9,775 nucleotides of DNA. It comes from an uncultured Candidatus Altimarinota bacterium (lineage in GTDB: Bacteria > Patescibacteriota > Gracilibacteria > BD1-5 > UBA6164). The translations under genes were made by a program, and so were the position numbers. The DNA lies in contig CALMDL010000280.1 in NCBI GenBank assembly GCA_937864995.1, positions 1-9,775 of the forward strand. The letters run 5' to 3'. Below the pieces are notes generated by a model. That model worked only from the letters and a program-made list of their open reading frames with translations, had not been told where the DNA came from and made no database searches. Below are positions 1-7,183 of the stretch, piece after piece; position 1 is the stretch's first letter, and the number at the start of each line of letters is the position of its first letter.

Positions 1-113
1 ATCTTATGATATAAATCTTTAGGCGCACCAACCTTTTTACAAAAAAATAAAAAGTATTTTATAAATCAATTTGATTTTCATGAATCAATTCAAGAAAAAT
101 TATTAGTATTCAT
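1..113 (-). CDS. 5' end of an unrecognised minus-strand gene (partial)
   Basis: This frame opens at an ATG (111-113) and runs off the left edge, giving 37 residues when TGA is glycine. Four TGA codons fall inside it, so it is invisible under the standard code. The readable end carries a short hydrophobic, Phe-rich stretch (about residues 17-26), then KKVGAPKDLYHK at the edge. A promoter-like element sits about 40 bases upstream of the ATG, which supports the start. No Shine-Dalgarno sequence is visible, as for most genes here. Too little protein is visible to name a family. The call rests on an open TGA=Gly frame plus the well-placed promoter; chance openness over such a short stretch is possible. 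Confidence 0.5.
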
Positions 114-152
114 TTGATATAAAGTATTATATATAAATTTTTGATTTACTAT

Positions 153-180
153 ATAATAAAAAATAAAGTAATTATGTCAA
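153..180 (-). promoter_or_regulatory. Sigma-70-type promoter for the left-edge gene
   Basis: On the minus strand a perfect TTGACA (plus 175-180) is followed after 16 bases by TATTAT (plus 153-158). Shifted -10 readings with 17 or 18 bases are also possible. It points at the ATG at 113 and would give a leader of about 30 bases. Confidence 0.6.
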
Positions 181-195
181 TATTATTATTATAAT

Positions 196-226
196 AAAAA
201 AACACACTTTTAAAGTGTGTTTTTTT
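196..226 (-). terminator. Hairpin terminator of the coiled-coil gene
   Basis: A perfect 31-base dyad: 15-base arms (196-210 and 212-226) around one base, with A and T tracts outside a CACACTTT/AAAGTGTG stem. It begins just past the TAA at 228-230, so it most likely ends the minus-strand gene. The symmetric A/T tracts would let it work in both directions. Confidence 0.8.
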
Positions 227-227
227 A

Positions 228-950
228 TTATAAACCTTCAAATATTTCATCAACATTTATCTCAGTAGTTGATTCTAATTTTTCTTCAATTAATTGTTTT
301 AATGCTGTCAATTGTGCAAGTGCACTTTCTTTTGTAGCATATTTTTCAATTAATTTATTTGTTCTTTCTAATGCTGTTTTTAATTGTTGCTCATTTAATT
401 TAGATAATTTTTCTCATAATTTTTTAGAATAATTTTCTTTATACTTTTTTATTAAATCTAATTTTTTTTGTTTTAAATTATCTAATGTAGTTAATTTTTC
501 TTCTTTTATTTTTTTAGCCTCTTCTGCTAATTTTTGCTTTTTTTCTTCGATTGCTTTAACTACTTCATCTTTATTAATTGTTGTTTCTTTTGTAACTGAA
601 GTTACATTTTCTTTTAAATTTGAAATATACTCTTCTCTTATTTGTTTTAATGCTTTTAATTTTGTTTTATAAATATCTAAATTACCAGCATATTGACTTC
701 ATTTTTCACTTGAAATATATTCTATATCTCAAATATACCCTTTTATTTTTTGATCTATTCTAGCAAAATCTCATTTTAACAATTCACTTTTAAATTCTTC
801 TCTAAATGAATTTAAATATTTTGTAAATTCATCCACAGTAGTCTTTTCAGATGTTGTTGTAATACTAGAAGATACTTCTTCACCTGCATTTACTTGAACA
901 CTTATAAGTAACAAAGCAATTAACATAATTGTATTTTTCATTTTATTCAT
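228..950 (-). CDS. Exported Lys/Glu-rich coiled-coil protein, family unknown
   Basis: A 240-residue protein with TGA=Gly; a standard-code reading stops early at 771. The N-terminus is a clear Sec signal peptide: Lys at 3 and 5, a hydrophobic core at about 8-18, and a VNA cleavage site at 20-22, so the mature protein should be outside the membrane. The rest is rich in Lys, Glu, Leu and Ile with long heptad-like stretches (about 95-230) such as EEKKQKLAEEAKKIKEEK, implying extended helical coiled coils. No Cys and no enzyme motif are visible. I start it at the ATG at 948-950; a TTG two codons upstream and an ATG three codons downstream (939-941) are alternatives. It has its own promoter (1000-1028) and terminator (196-226). 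A surface or periplasmic spacer or structural role fits, but that is inference from composition only. Confidence 0.85.
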
Positions 951-974
951 AAGCAATAAAATTAAATATTAAAA

Positions 975-993
975 TGTAATTTTTATAATTACA
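975..993 (-). other. Small hairpin at the start of the coiled-coil gene leader
   Basis: TGTAATT and AATTACA (975-981 and 987-993) form a 7-base stem with a 5-base loop. It lies directly downstream of the predicted -10 element at 1000-1005, so it would sit at the very 5' end of the mRNA. It could stabilise the transcript or be a repressor half-site pair; in such AT-rich DNA it may also be chance. Confidence 0.3.
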
Positions 994-999
994 AACATT

Positions 1000-1028
1000 A
1001 TTAAAACATAAATATAAATATATGTCAA
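1000..1028 (-). promoter_or_regulatory. Promoter of the exported coiled-coil gene
   Basis: On the minus strand a perfect TTGACA (plus 1023-1028), a 17-base spacer and TTTAAT (plus 1000-1005). It would start transcription about 40 bases before the ATG at 950, making this gene independent of the SIS gene upstream. Confidence 0.6.
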
Positions 1029-1049
1029 ATATTTGAATTATTTATTTTA

Positions 1050-1976
1050 TTAAACTATAACTTTCATGTTTTTACCAAAATCACTTTTATTTAAATAAGA
1101 AATATATGAAACAATATTATCTTTAAAATATGGTGGAAATTGTCATTGCATTTTTCAAACTATATAGTATCAAATAGCCATAAATCAAGCAAGTCATATA
1201 TTTTCTGGTAAAGTTATATTTAAAATTTCACCATTATAATAAACTTCTTCAGAACCAAATTTAATACATAATTCCTTTTTATTTGGTACAACTGTAACTG
1301 CATGTTTTAATTCTTCAAATGTTTTTATATCTCTTGAAATATTTCTACCAAAAAGTTCTATAAATTTAACATCTATAAGTGGTGCTATTCAAGCAAATTT
1401 ATTTGGTATTGCAAATAAAAATCAATTATAATTATAAAAATCATTTGGTAAAATATTATCAAGTTTATTTTCTATAAAATCAATTATTTCTAATGGATTT
1501 TCATTTGTTTTAGCAAATATCCATCACATATATGTAGATGTATTATATGTATATGGTTCTAGATTTTTTGGTGTAACTATTACATTTTCAACTCATATAA
1601 TAGAATTTGTTTCATTTTCTTTATTACAAGTAATAAGCTTTACTTTTAAATTTTTGGAAATAGCATATTTAGCAATAATTGGGGCATGTTTACCTCAAGA
1701 AGCACTAAAAATAACAACTCAATCTACTCAATTTATATTTATTGATTCTCTATAATTATTTTCATCTGCAAAAACAGCATTTGTATTTTCATATATAATT
1801 TTACTAGTATTTTTTGCATTACCTGATCAAATAACTACAGGTTTATTAAATCAAAATTCTCAAAGAGAAAAATCTTTATTTACAGAAAAAAGCTCTAATG
1901 CAGACATTACAACTAAATCCAAATTTGGAATATTTTTTTCACTTATATTACTAATTTTATCTAAATATTTAAACAT
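1050..1976 (-). CDS. SIS-domain (sugar isomerase type) protein
   Basis: A 308-residue protein with many in-frame TGA=Gly codons. I followed the frame from ATG (1974-1976) to TAA (1050-1052) without a TAA or TAG. It resembles the SIS fold that binds phosphosugars. The N-terminal half has a strand ending in a Gly-rich turn, PVVIGSGNAKNTS, then DGVVIFSASGGKHAPIIAKYA, where the Ser/Gly loop before a helix is the classic sugar-phosphate binding element. The C-terminal half has a second unit with ELFGRNISRDIKTFEELKHA, like the conserved E-x-G-R...F-x-H region of SIS proteins. The size matches two SIS subdomains, as in phosphoglucose/phosphomannose isomerases, but I cannot see a diagnostic active-site set, so the substrate is open. 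No signal peptide; cytoplasmic. It lies downstream of the cold-shock gene, separated from it by a terminator. Confidence 0.72.
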
Positions 1977-1997
1977 AATATTTTTTTTACAATATAT

Positions 1998-2046
1998 TTG
2001 TAATAATTTAATTAAATAACTAAATATTACAAATTAAATAACTAAA
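1998..2046. repeat. Paired direct and inverted repeats upstream of the SIS gene
   Basis: Two copies of ATTAAATAACTAAA (2011-2024 and 2033-2046) repeat with a 22-base period. In the same stretch TTTGTAATA (1998-2006) is inverted as TATTACAAA (2025-2033). The block lies between the cold-shock terminator and the SIS start codon, where an operator would be expected. No clear -35/-10 pair is visible here, and low complexity makes chance repeats likely. Confidence 0.35.
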
Positions 2047-2070
2047 AAAAGCTTACTAAATAGTAAGCTT
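2044..2070 (-). terminator. Terminator of the cold-shock gene
   Basis: AAGCTTACTA and TAGTAAGCTT (2049-2058 and 2061-2070) form a perfect 10-base stem. Read on the minus strand it ends in a T run (the A tract at 2044-2050). It lies 16 bases past the TAA at 2087-2089. Confidence 0.85.
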
Positions 2071-2086
2071 TAATTTTTAAATTCAA

Positions 2087-2278
2087 TTATATTACTTGAA
2101 CATTAACTGCATTTAAACCTCTTTTCCCTTGTTCAATTTCATATTGAACTTCATCACCTTCTTTAATTTGTCCGTTAACACCAGTTATATGAACAAAATG
2201 TTCATCACCTGAAGCATTATCAATAATAAACCCAAAACCTTTAGTATCATTAAAAAATTTTACTTTACCTGTATACAT
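2087..2278 (-). CDS. csp: Cold-shock domain protein (CspA family)
   Basis: A 63-residue single cold-shock domain, slightly shorter than the usual 65-70. It opens with MYTGKVKFFNDTKGFGFI, which holds the RNP1-type KGFGFI motif; the RNP2 equivalent is HFVHI, followed by GDEVQYEIEQGKRGLNAVNV near the end. These OB-fold proteins bind single-stranded RNA and DNA in the cytoplasm and act as RNA chaperones or in cold adaptation. The usual DVFVH is EHFVH here. Every one of its nine glycines is GGN and none is TGA, unlike its neighbours, although its other codons are host-like and AT-rich and it ends in TAA. That fits avoidance of TGA glycine in a highly expressed gene. No Shine-Dalgarno sequence precedes the ATG. 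It has its own terminator and appears monocistronic. Confidence 0.95.
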   Translation of the reverse strand: MYTGKVKFFNDTKGFGFIIDNASGDEHFVHITGVNGQIKEGDEVQYEIEQGKRGLNAVNVQVI

Positions 2279-2309
2279 TTGTATAAATTTAAATAATTAT
2301 AAGGCCCTC

Positions 2310-2338
2310 ATTATACTTGCTTTCAAAAAAAAAGCTAA
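2310..2338 (-). promoter_or_regulatory. Possible promoter of the cold-shock gene
   Basis: On the minus strand there is a perfect TATAAT (plus 2310-2315), but the sequence 17 bases upstream, TTAGCT (2333-2338), is a poor -35. It would start the mRNA about 25 bases before the ATG, far shorter than the long regulatory leaders of E. coli cspA. The rest of 2279-2410 is poly-A/T with nothing else recognisable. Confidence 0.4.
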
Positions 2339-2413
2339 TTAAAAAAAAAAATTGTATTTATAAAACAATAAAAATACTAATTTTTCTCTTATTTAAAATA
2401 AAAAATAAAAAAA

Positions 2414-2441
2414 TTTGCAAATGATAAAAATAGTATATAAT
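2414..2441 (+). promoter_or_regulatory. Promoter of the Dps-like gene
   Basis: A perfect TATAAT (2436-2441) is preceded at 16 bases by TTTGCA (2414-2419). The -10 element lies inside the 41-bp palindrome at 2434-2474, so a protein bound there would block RNA polymerase. The predicted transcript starts near the centre of the dyad. Confidence 0.6.
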
Positions 2442-2474
2442 AGAAATGAGAATAATTCTCATTTCTATTATATA
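2434..2474. promoter_or_regulatory. 41-bp perfect palindrome with a Fur-type 7-1-7 operator core
   Basis: Two 20-base arms (2434-2453 and 2455-2474) are perfectly complementary around one central A. The core TGAGAAT-A-ATTCTCA (2447-2461) has the 7-1-7 form of Fur-family boxes. It differs from the Bacillus Fur consensus TGATAATNATTATCA by one base per half, and more from the PerR and Zur versions. The dyad covers the -10 element of the Dps-like gene. It is not a terminator: no T run follows, and transcription would start inside it. A Fur-family repressor is encoded at 5027-5425 and is the obvious candidate to bind here. Confidence 0.75.
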
Positions 2475-2485
2475 AGTTTAAAATT

Positions 2486-2836
2486 ATGAAAGAACTACAT
2501 CAAAAAGCTCTAGAAGCTTATACTGAAATGCTTCAAATTCACATTGATACAAAAACTACAGATCTATTATTTCATAAAGAAACTGAAAGTTTTTATGATA
2601 CTTTATTCGAAGTTGCTCACAAAATATGAGAAAGATATGTTGATTTAGATTGAGAACTAGTTAGTGGTTCCCTATCTAGCAAGAAAAAAAGAGCAAATGA
2701 AATCATAGCAAACCTAAAAAGAGAAATAGAAGATTATCAAGCAAATAACGAATTAACTCTATGAACTGATGATTTACTTTGAGGATTAGCTGATGATTTA
2801 GAAGATATTGAATGAACTTCAAAAGCATTTTTATAA
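2486..2836 (+). CDS. Dps/ferritin-like protein (short mini-ferritin)
   Basis: A 116-residue acidic, all-helical protein; five of its seven glycines are TGA. It resembles Dps, which oxidises and stores iron and shields DNA. The Dps ferroxidase pattern (E. coli H51, H63, D78, E82) lines up with H19, H30, H45 and E49: QIHIDTK, FHKETESFYDTLFEVAHK, then IGERYVDLDGE, where GER matches the usual AER. The C-terminus, TDDLLGGLADDLEDIEG, resembles the last Dps helix. Differences: His at position 45 where Dps has Asp, and it is about 50 residues shorter than E. coli Dps, lacking the N-terminal tail and part of the mid-region loop. The Fur-type operator over its promoter supports a metal or oxidative-stress role. 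No Shine-Dalgarno sequence; single-gene unit with its own terminator. Family by motif reading only; another ferritin-like family is possible. Confidence 0.65.
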
Positions 2837-2840
2837 AAAA

Positions 2841-2877
2841 CAATAAAAAACTCCTTTAAATAAGGAGTTTTTTATTG
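2841..2877 (+). terminator. Terminator of the Dps-like gene
   Basis: A perfect 16-base stem (2841-2856 and 2862-2877) with a 5-base loop and an ACTCC/GGAGT inner part flanked by A and T runs. It starts four bases after the TAA at 2834-2836. Confidence 0.9.
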
Positions 2878-2912
2878 TTTGACTTTTTTATTATATTATT
2901 AATAGTATTATT

Positions 2913-2941
2913 TTGACATTTTTTTGCATATGTAGTAAAAT
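2913..2941 (+). promoter_or_regulatory. Promoter of the Na+/phosphate cotransporter gene
   Basis: A perfect TTGACA (2913-2918), a 17-base spacer and TAAAAT (2936-2941). Start of transcription is predicted about 25 bases before the ATG at 2972. Confidence 0.65.
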
Positions 2942-2971
2942 TTTAAAAGTTATATAAATAATAATTAAATT

Positions 2972-4936
2972 ATGTTTAATAGAATATTTTTACCTACAAT
3001 ATTAGCAATTCTTACATATTGATTTTGGATAAGTCCTGACTTCAAAGAAATATCTGCATGAGTTGCTATTTTTTTATTTTGAATGCTTTTTTTACAACAA
3101 TGATTTAAAGCATTTACTTGATGAATACTTGAAAAAATATTACAAAAAAGTAATGATAGAATGTGGAAAAGTTTACTTTTTTGATTTAGTGCATCTACAT
3201 TAATGCAATCTAGTTCTCTAGTTTCTATACTTACTATTTCATTTTTAAGTGCTGAATTAATAACACTTATTCAATGACTTTGAATAATTTTTTGAGCAAA
3301 TGTTGGTACTACAACATGAGCATGGTTAATTGCTGCATTTGGTATGAAAATAAACATATCAGCTTATGCAATGCCAATGCTTGTTTTTGGTATGATTTTT
3401 TCATTTCAAAAAAGTAAAAATTTAAAATGAATTTGATCTATACTAGCATGATTATGATTTTTATTTTTATGAATTCATTATATGAAAGTATGATTTGAAT
3501 CATTTCAAGCAAGTATAAATTTAATTGAATATGCTATGACATGATTTTTATGAGTACTTGTATTTGTATGAATTGGTATATTAGCAACAATAGTAATGCA
3601 ATCAAGTCATGCTACAATAATACTTGTAATTGCAGCATTAGCTACAAAACAAGTTACATATGAAAATGCATTAGCACTTGTTATATGAGCAAATATTTGA
3701 ACTACAATAACTGCAGTTTTATGATCACTTACTTGAAATATAAATTGAAAAAGATTAGCAATTGCTGATGTATTATTTAAAACAATAACTTGAGTTATAT
3801 TTATAATATTTCTAAATCAAGTTATTTCAGTAATTGATATATTATCAAATATAATATGATTAGAAAATGAAAACTATACTCTAAAATTGGCACTTTTTCA
3901 TTCAATTTTTAATATAATGTGAGTAATAGTTTTGATACCATTTATAAATAAATTAATAAGTTTAGTAAACAAAATTTTTCCAGATAAAAATAAAAATTTA
4001 GATAATTTATATTGAAATATATATCTTAATAATGCAGTTTTTGATTTTCCAGATACAGCATTAATATCATTAATAAAAGAAGTTAAACACCTATATAAAA
4101 ATACAATTGAAGTATTAATAGAATCAATTTGATTAGATAAAAAAGATATAGAATGAGATTATAATTCTACAGAAGTTATAAAAAAGATAAATATTTTGGA
4201 CTCTGAAGAAATAGATAAATTATATAATAAAAAAATTAAATTTTTATACTGAGAAATAATTGATTTTGCTACAAAAGCACAAGCTAATAATCCAGAAAAA
4301 TATGCAAATGATTTCTATAAAATAAGATATGAAAGTAGAAGATTAGTAGAAGTAATAAAATCAATAAAACACTTACAAAAAAATGTAAATAAATATCTAA
4401 AATCAACAAATTTAGATATAAAATCACAATATGAAAATATAATAATTGATTTAATAAATACTATTAAATTAATTGATGAATTAAGCAATAAAGATTTAAA
4501 TGAAGAAAAGCTTAAATTACTTGCAAAAATAGAAATAAATGAAAAAGAAAGAGATATAATAAGTAATTGAATTATTGATTCTTTAATTAGAGAAAATAGA
4601 GTAACAAATGAAATGGCTACTTCCCTAATAAATGATTCAAATTATAAAAATCTAGCTTTAAATAATTTATTAGAAATTGCTGAATTTGCATTTAATAATG
4701 AAATTTCAGAAGAAATAATAGAAATAAAAAGTAAAAAAAATAAAAAAATTAATAACTGGTTTAATAAAACTTTTTGATTATCTGAAAAGGAAATTGAAAA
4801 ATCAATAAAAAAATTAAAGAGAAGAAAAACATTTTTAAAAGATAAAATTAAAAAAGAAAAAAACAAAGATGAAATTTTAAAAATAAAAGAAGAATTAAAA
4901 AATATAGATTTTATTATTGAAAAATATAAAAGATAA
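2972..4936 (+). CDS. Na+/phosphate cotransporter (PNaS family) with a C-terminal PhoU-like domain
   Basis: A 654-residue protein, readable only with TGA=Gly. Residues 1 to about 335 form a hydrophobic domain with the two inverted repeats of Na/Pi cotransporters (NptA/YjbB type). Each repeat has the QSS motif (QSSSLVS from Q79, QSSHATI from Q210) followed by the glycine turn GANVGTT (from G108) and GANIGTT (from G239). These re-entrant motifs line the Na+ and phosphate path. The second motif has His where the first has its third Ser. Residues from about 350 on are soluble, charged and helical, with a Lys/Glu-rich end. Such tails in this family are PhoU-like and thought to sense phosphate status. 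The gene has its own promoter, no Shine-Dalgarno sequence, and a terminator hairpin that overlaps its stop codon. It most likely imports phosphate across the inner membrane; low-affinity export has also been proposed for YjbB. Confidence 0.88.
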
Positions 4937-4956
4937 GTTAAATCTTATCTTTTTTT
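4928..4956 (+). terminator. Terminator overlapping the transporter stop codon
   Basis: AAAAGATAAG (4928-4937) pairs with CTTATCTTTT (4944-4953) around a 6-base loop, with the T run reaching 4956. The TAA stop (4934-4936) lies inside the 5' arm, so a terminating ribosome would cover half of the hairpin. Confidence 0.8.
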
Positions 4957-4966
4957 ATTTTTCTCT

Positions 4967-4996
4967 TTGACAAAAAATATTTTTTCTTATTATAAA
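4967..4996 (+). promoter_or_regulatory. Promoter of the fur-like/znu operon
   Basis: A perfect TTGACA (4967-4972) with TTATAA at 17 bases (4990-4995) or TATAAA at 18 (4991-4996). It directly follows the upstream terminator and precedes the ATG at 5027. I see no 7-1-7 box like that at 2447-2461 here, so autoregulation is not evident from the sequence. Confidence 0.6.
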
Positions 4997-5026
4997 TACA
5001 CTTTATTGATACTAAGTCCCAATAAT

Positions 5027-5425
5027 ATGAATATAGAAAATATACTTAAAGAAAAACAAAATAGAGTTACTCCTGAAAGAATAGCTATTTTTAATTTTCT
5101 TAAAACAAAACATATTTTTACATATAATGATATAATGGATAACTTTGAAAATATTTGAAGATCTAGTGTTTTTAGAACTTTAAATCTTTTTTTAAGTCTT
5201 TGAATAATTAGAAAAATTGATTTGTGAGACAATATAATGAGTTATGAATTAAATGATAATGAACATCATCATGAACATATGAAGTGTAATATTTGTAATT
5301 CTATAATTAGTTTTCATTCAAATGATATATGTAAAAAAATATTTGAAGAAGCAAAAAAATTGTGATTTGAAATAAAATCACATAGTATCTGAGTTGTTGG
5401 AACTTGTAAAGATTGTTTAAATTAA
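5027..5425 (+). CDS. Fur-family metal-responsive repressor (Fur/Zur/PerR type)
   Basis: A 132-residue regulator. The N-terminal winged helix has RVTPERIAIFNFLKTKHIFT and the recognition-helix region SSVFRTLNLFLSLGII, a version of the family's T-V-Y-R-T-L. The metal and dimerisation half begins ELNDNEHHHEHMKCNIC (His 80-82 and 84, Cys 87 and 90) and ends GTCKDC (Cys 127 and 130). The two CxxC pairs are the structural zinc site. Bound to metal, such proteins repress promoters in the cytoplasm. A frame open from a TTG at 4967 is rejected as the start because that codon lies in the -35 element. It is first in an operon with znuA (15-base gap), which suggests zinc sensing (Zur). The operator at 2447-2461, however, looks more Fur-like, and PerR remains possible. 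The sensed metal cannot be settled here. Confidence 0.92.
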
Positions 5426-5440
5426 TAATTAAAATAAAAT

Positions 5441-6439
5441 ATGAAAAAATTAATCTTATGAATAATAATAACTATAATATCAATAATTACTTTAATTTGA
5501 ATTGCATGATTTATTAAATTTAATGTATTAAATGACGATATATATGTTGAAACTAATAGTTGAAATGTAGTTAAATATAATGATATAATAAAAGTTGAAA
5601 CATCTATTATACCACTCGCTTCAATAGCAAATTATATATGATGAGATTTTGTTCAGGCAAATAGTTTAATTCCTGCTTGAGTTAGTGAACATAATTATGA
5701 TTTAAAACCAGAGCAAATTGTAGAAATAGAAAAATCAAATTTAATTATTCATTTATGACTTGAGCATATAGATTGATTTTTAGATAAAGCTATAAAAAAC
5801 AAAGAAGCTTTAATAGTATCAGAATGAATTGAATTAATTAAATGAGTTGAACATATCCATGAAGATAATGAGGATGAAGAAGAACATAAAGAAGAAGAAC
5901 ATATTATTGAAAATGAAAATCATAATGAAAGTGATCCACATATATGGTTAAGTACAAAAAATGCTATAATAATAGCAGAAAAAATAACTAAAAAACTAAG
6001 TGAAATAAACCCTGATAATAAAGCATATTTTGAAAATAATTTAAATATTTTTCAAAATGAAATTGAAACAATAAAAAATGATTTTAAATTAAAAAATGAA
6101 AATAAAAAAATAAAAGAATTTATAATATTTCACGATGCTTATAATTATTTATTTGATGACTTGTGAATTGATTCAAACAAAAAAATAGTATTTCAAAAAA
6201 ATGTTTTAAGTGATCCAAATAGTAATGAAATGAAAGAATTAATAGATGAAATAAAATTACACTGAGTAAATATTTCATTTAGAGAGCCTCAATTAAATGA
6301 TTCAAATTTACAAAAACTATCTATTGAATATAATTTAAAAGTTGAAATACTAGACCCTGTTTGAAATAATATTAGTAAAAATTGATATATTGAAAATTTA
6401 AAAGCTAACTTAGCTTCTTTAGAAAAAATCTATGAATAA
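5441..6439 (+). CDS. znuA: Zinc/manganese ABC transporter, substrate-binding protein (ZnuA-like)
   Basis: A 332-residue cluster A-I (TroA/ZnuA) binding protein. An N-terminal hydrophobic segment (about residues 4-24) anchors or exports it; there is no lipobox Cys, so it is probably membrane-tethered. Family landmarks: SIIPLASIANYIGGDFVQ, then PAGVSEHNYDLKP with ligand His84; DPHIWL with His167; FHDAYNYLF with His231; and ILDPVG with Asp305. Between about 137 and 165 lies an acidic, His-containing loop (VEHIHEDNEDEEEHKEEEH onward). ZnuA-type zinc proteins carry such loops at this place, just before DPH. The protein captures the metal outside the membrane and delivers it to ZnuB. The stop overlaps znuC by eight bases, indicating translational coupling. 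The His loop and the three-His/Asp set favour zinc over manganese, but specificity is inferred. Confidence 0.92.
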
Positions 6440-7181
6440 TAAAGATAAGGTTAATCCCCTGGTAGAAATATTAAAATTAGAAAATGTAAGTTTATCTTAT
6501 GATAACAAAAAAACTTATGTCTTAAAAGACATAAGTTTTTGAGTGTTATCTTGAGAAATATTGAGTATAATATGAATAAATTGAAGCTGAAAATCTACTC
6601 TTTTAAAAGTAATTGCTTGAATACAAAAAATAGATAGTTGAAAAATAATTAAAAATTATAAAAAACTTTCTTATGTACCTCAAAAAATAAGTTTGGATAA
6701 AACATTTCCTATTTTGGTATCAGAATTTATAAAAATATATAATCCAAAAACAACAAAAGAAAATATAATCTCTTATCTAAAAAAGTTTAATAGTGTAAAC
6801 TTATTTGAAAAAAATATAAGTTCTCTAAGTGGTTGAGAATTTCAAAAAGTACTTATTATTTCAGCTTTACTAAATAAACCTGACTTGATTTTACTTGATG
6901 AACCAACTGCTTGAATTGATATAATTTGAGAAGAAATTTTTTATGAAATAATAAAAGAAGTAAAAGTTATTTTCCCTAAAATAGCTATCATACTTGTTTC
7001 TCACAATATAAAACTAGTATATAAAAATAGTGACAAAGTTATTTGCTTGCATGAAAATAATTTTTGTTGTCATTGAAGTCCACTTGAAGTTTCAGCAAAT
7101 AAAATAACAGAAAGTATTTTTGGTAAATATACTCTACCTTATAAACACAACCCTCACGATAAAACTAATCATAATAAATAA
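6432..7181 (+). CDS. znuC: Zinc/manganese ABC transporter ATPase (ZnuC-like)
   Basis: A 249-residue ABC ATPase with every expected motif once TGA is glycine: Walker A GINGSGKST (48-56, three glycines as TGA), Q-loop Gln84, signature LSGGE (132-136, written GGT-TGA), Walker B LILLDEPTAGID with Asp156 and Glu157, and the switch His191. The late stretch VICLHENNFCCHGSP matches the CLN...CCxGxP segment typical of zinc/manganese ATPases (AdcC/ZnuC/MntB). The tail has several His residues (YKHNPHDKTNHNK), which may bind metal. It powers ZnuB from the cytoplasmic side. I start it at the ATG at 6432, which overlaps znuA by eight bases; a GTG at 6474 would remove upstream residues but still precede the conserved core. 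It is two bases from znuB. Confidence 0.95.
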
Positions 7182-7183
7182 AT

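Noticed and set aside
1..40. A GGCGCACCA string that looks like a tRNA 3' end
   Set aside because: No T-arm with a TTC-type loop fits upstream of it, and the stretch reads as coding on the minus strand.
217..432. Open plus-strand frame of 71 codons
   Set aside because: It is antisense to the exported coiled-coil gene, whose minus-strand frame has a signal peptide, promoter and terminator; its Phe/Ser/Asn-rich product is the mirror of Lys/Glu/Leu codons.
2434..2474. The 41-bp palindrome as a terminator or mobile-element end
   Set aside because: It has no T run after it, contains the -10 element of the following gene, and has a Fur-type core; no transposase or target duplication is nearby.
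4967..5026. Upstream TTG start for the Fur-family gene
   Set aside because: The TTG is part of the -35 element, and the 20 added residues do not match the family's N-terminus.
4642..5232. Minus-strand frames of 74 and 80 codons
   Set aside because: They are shadows of the transporter's Lys/Glu-rich tail and of the Fur-family gene, both of which have clear family motifs on the plus strand.
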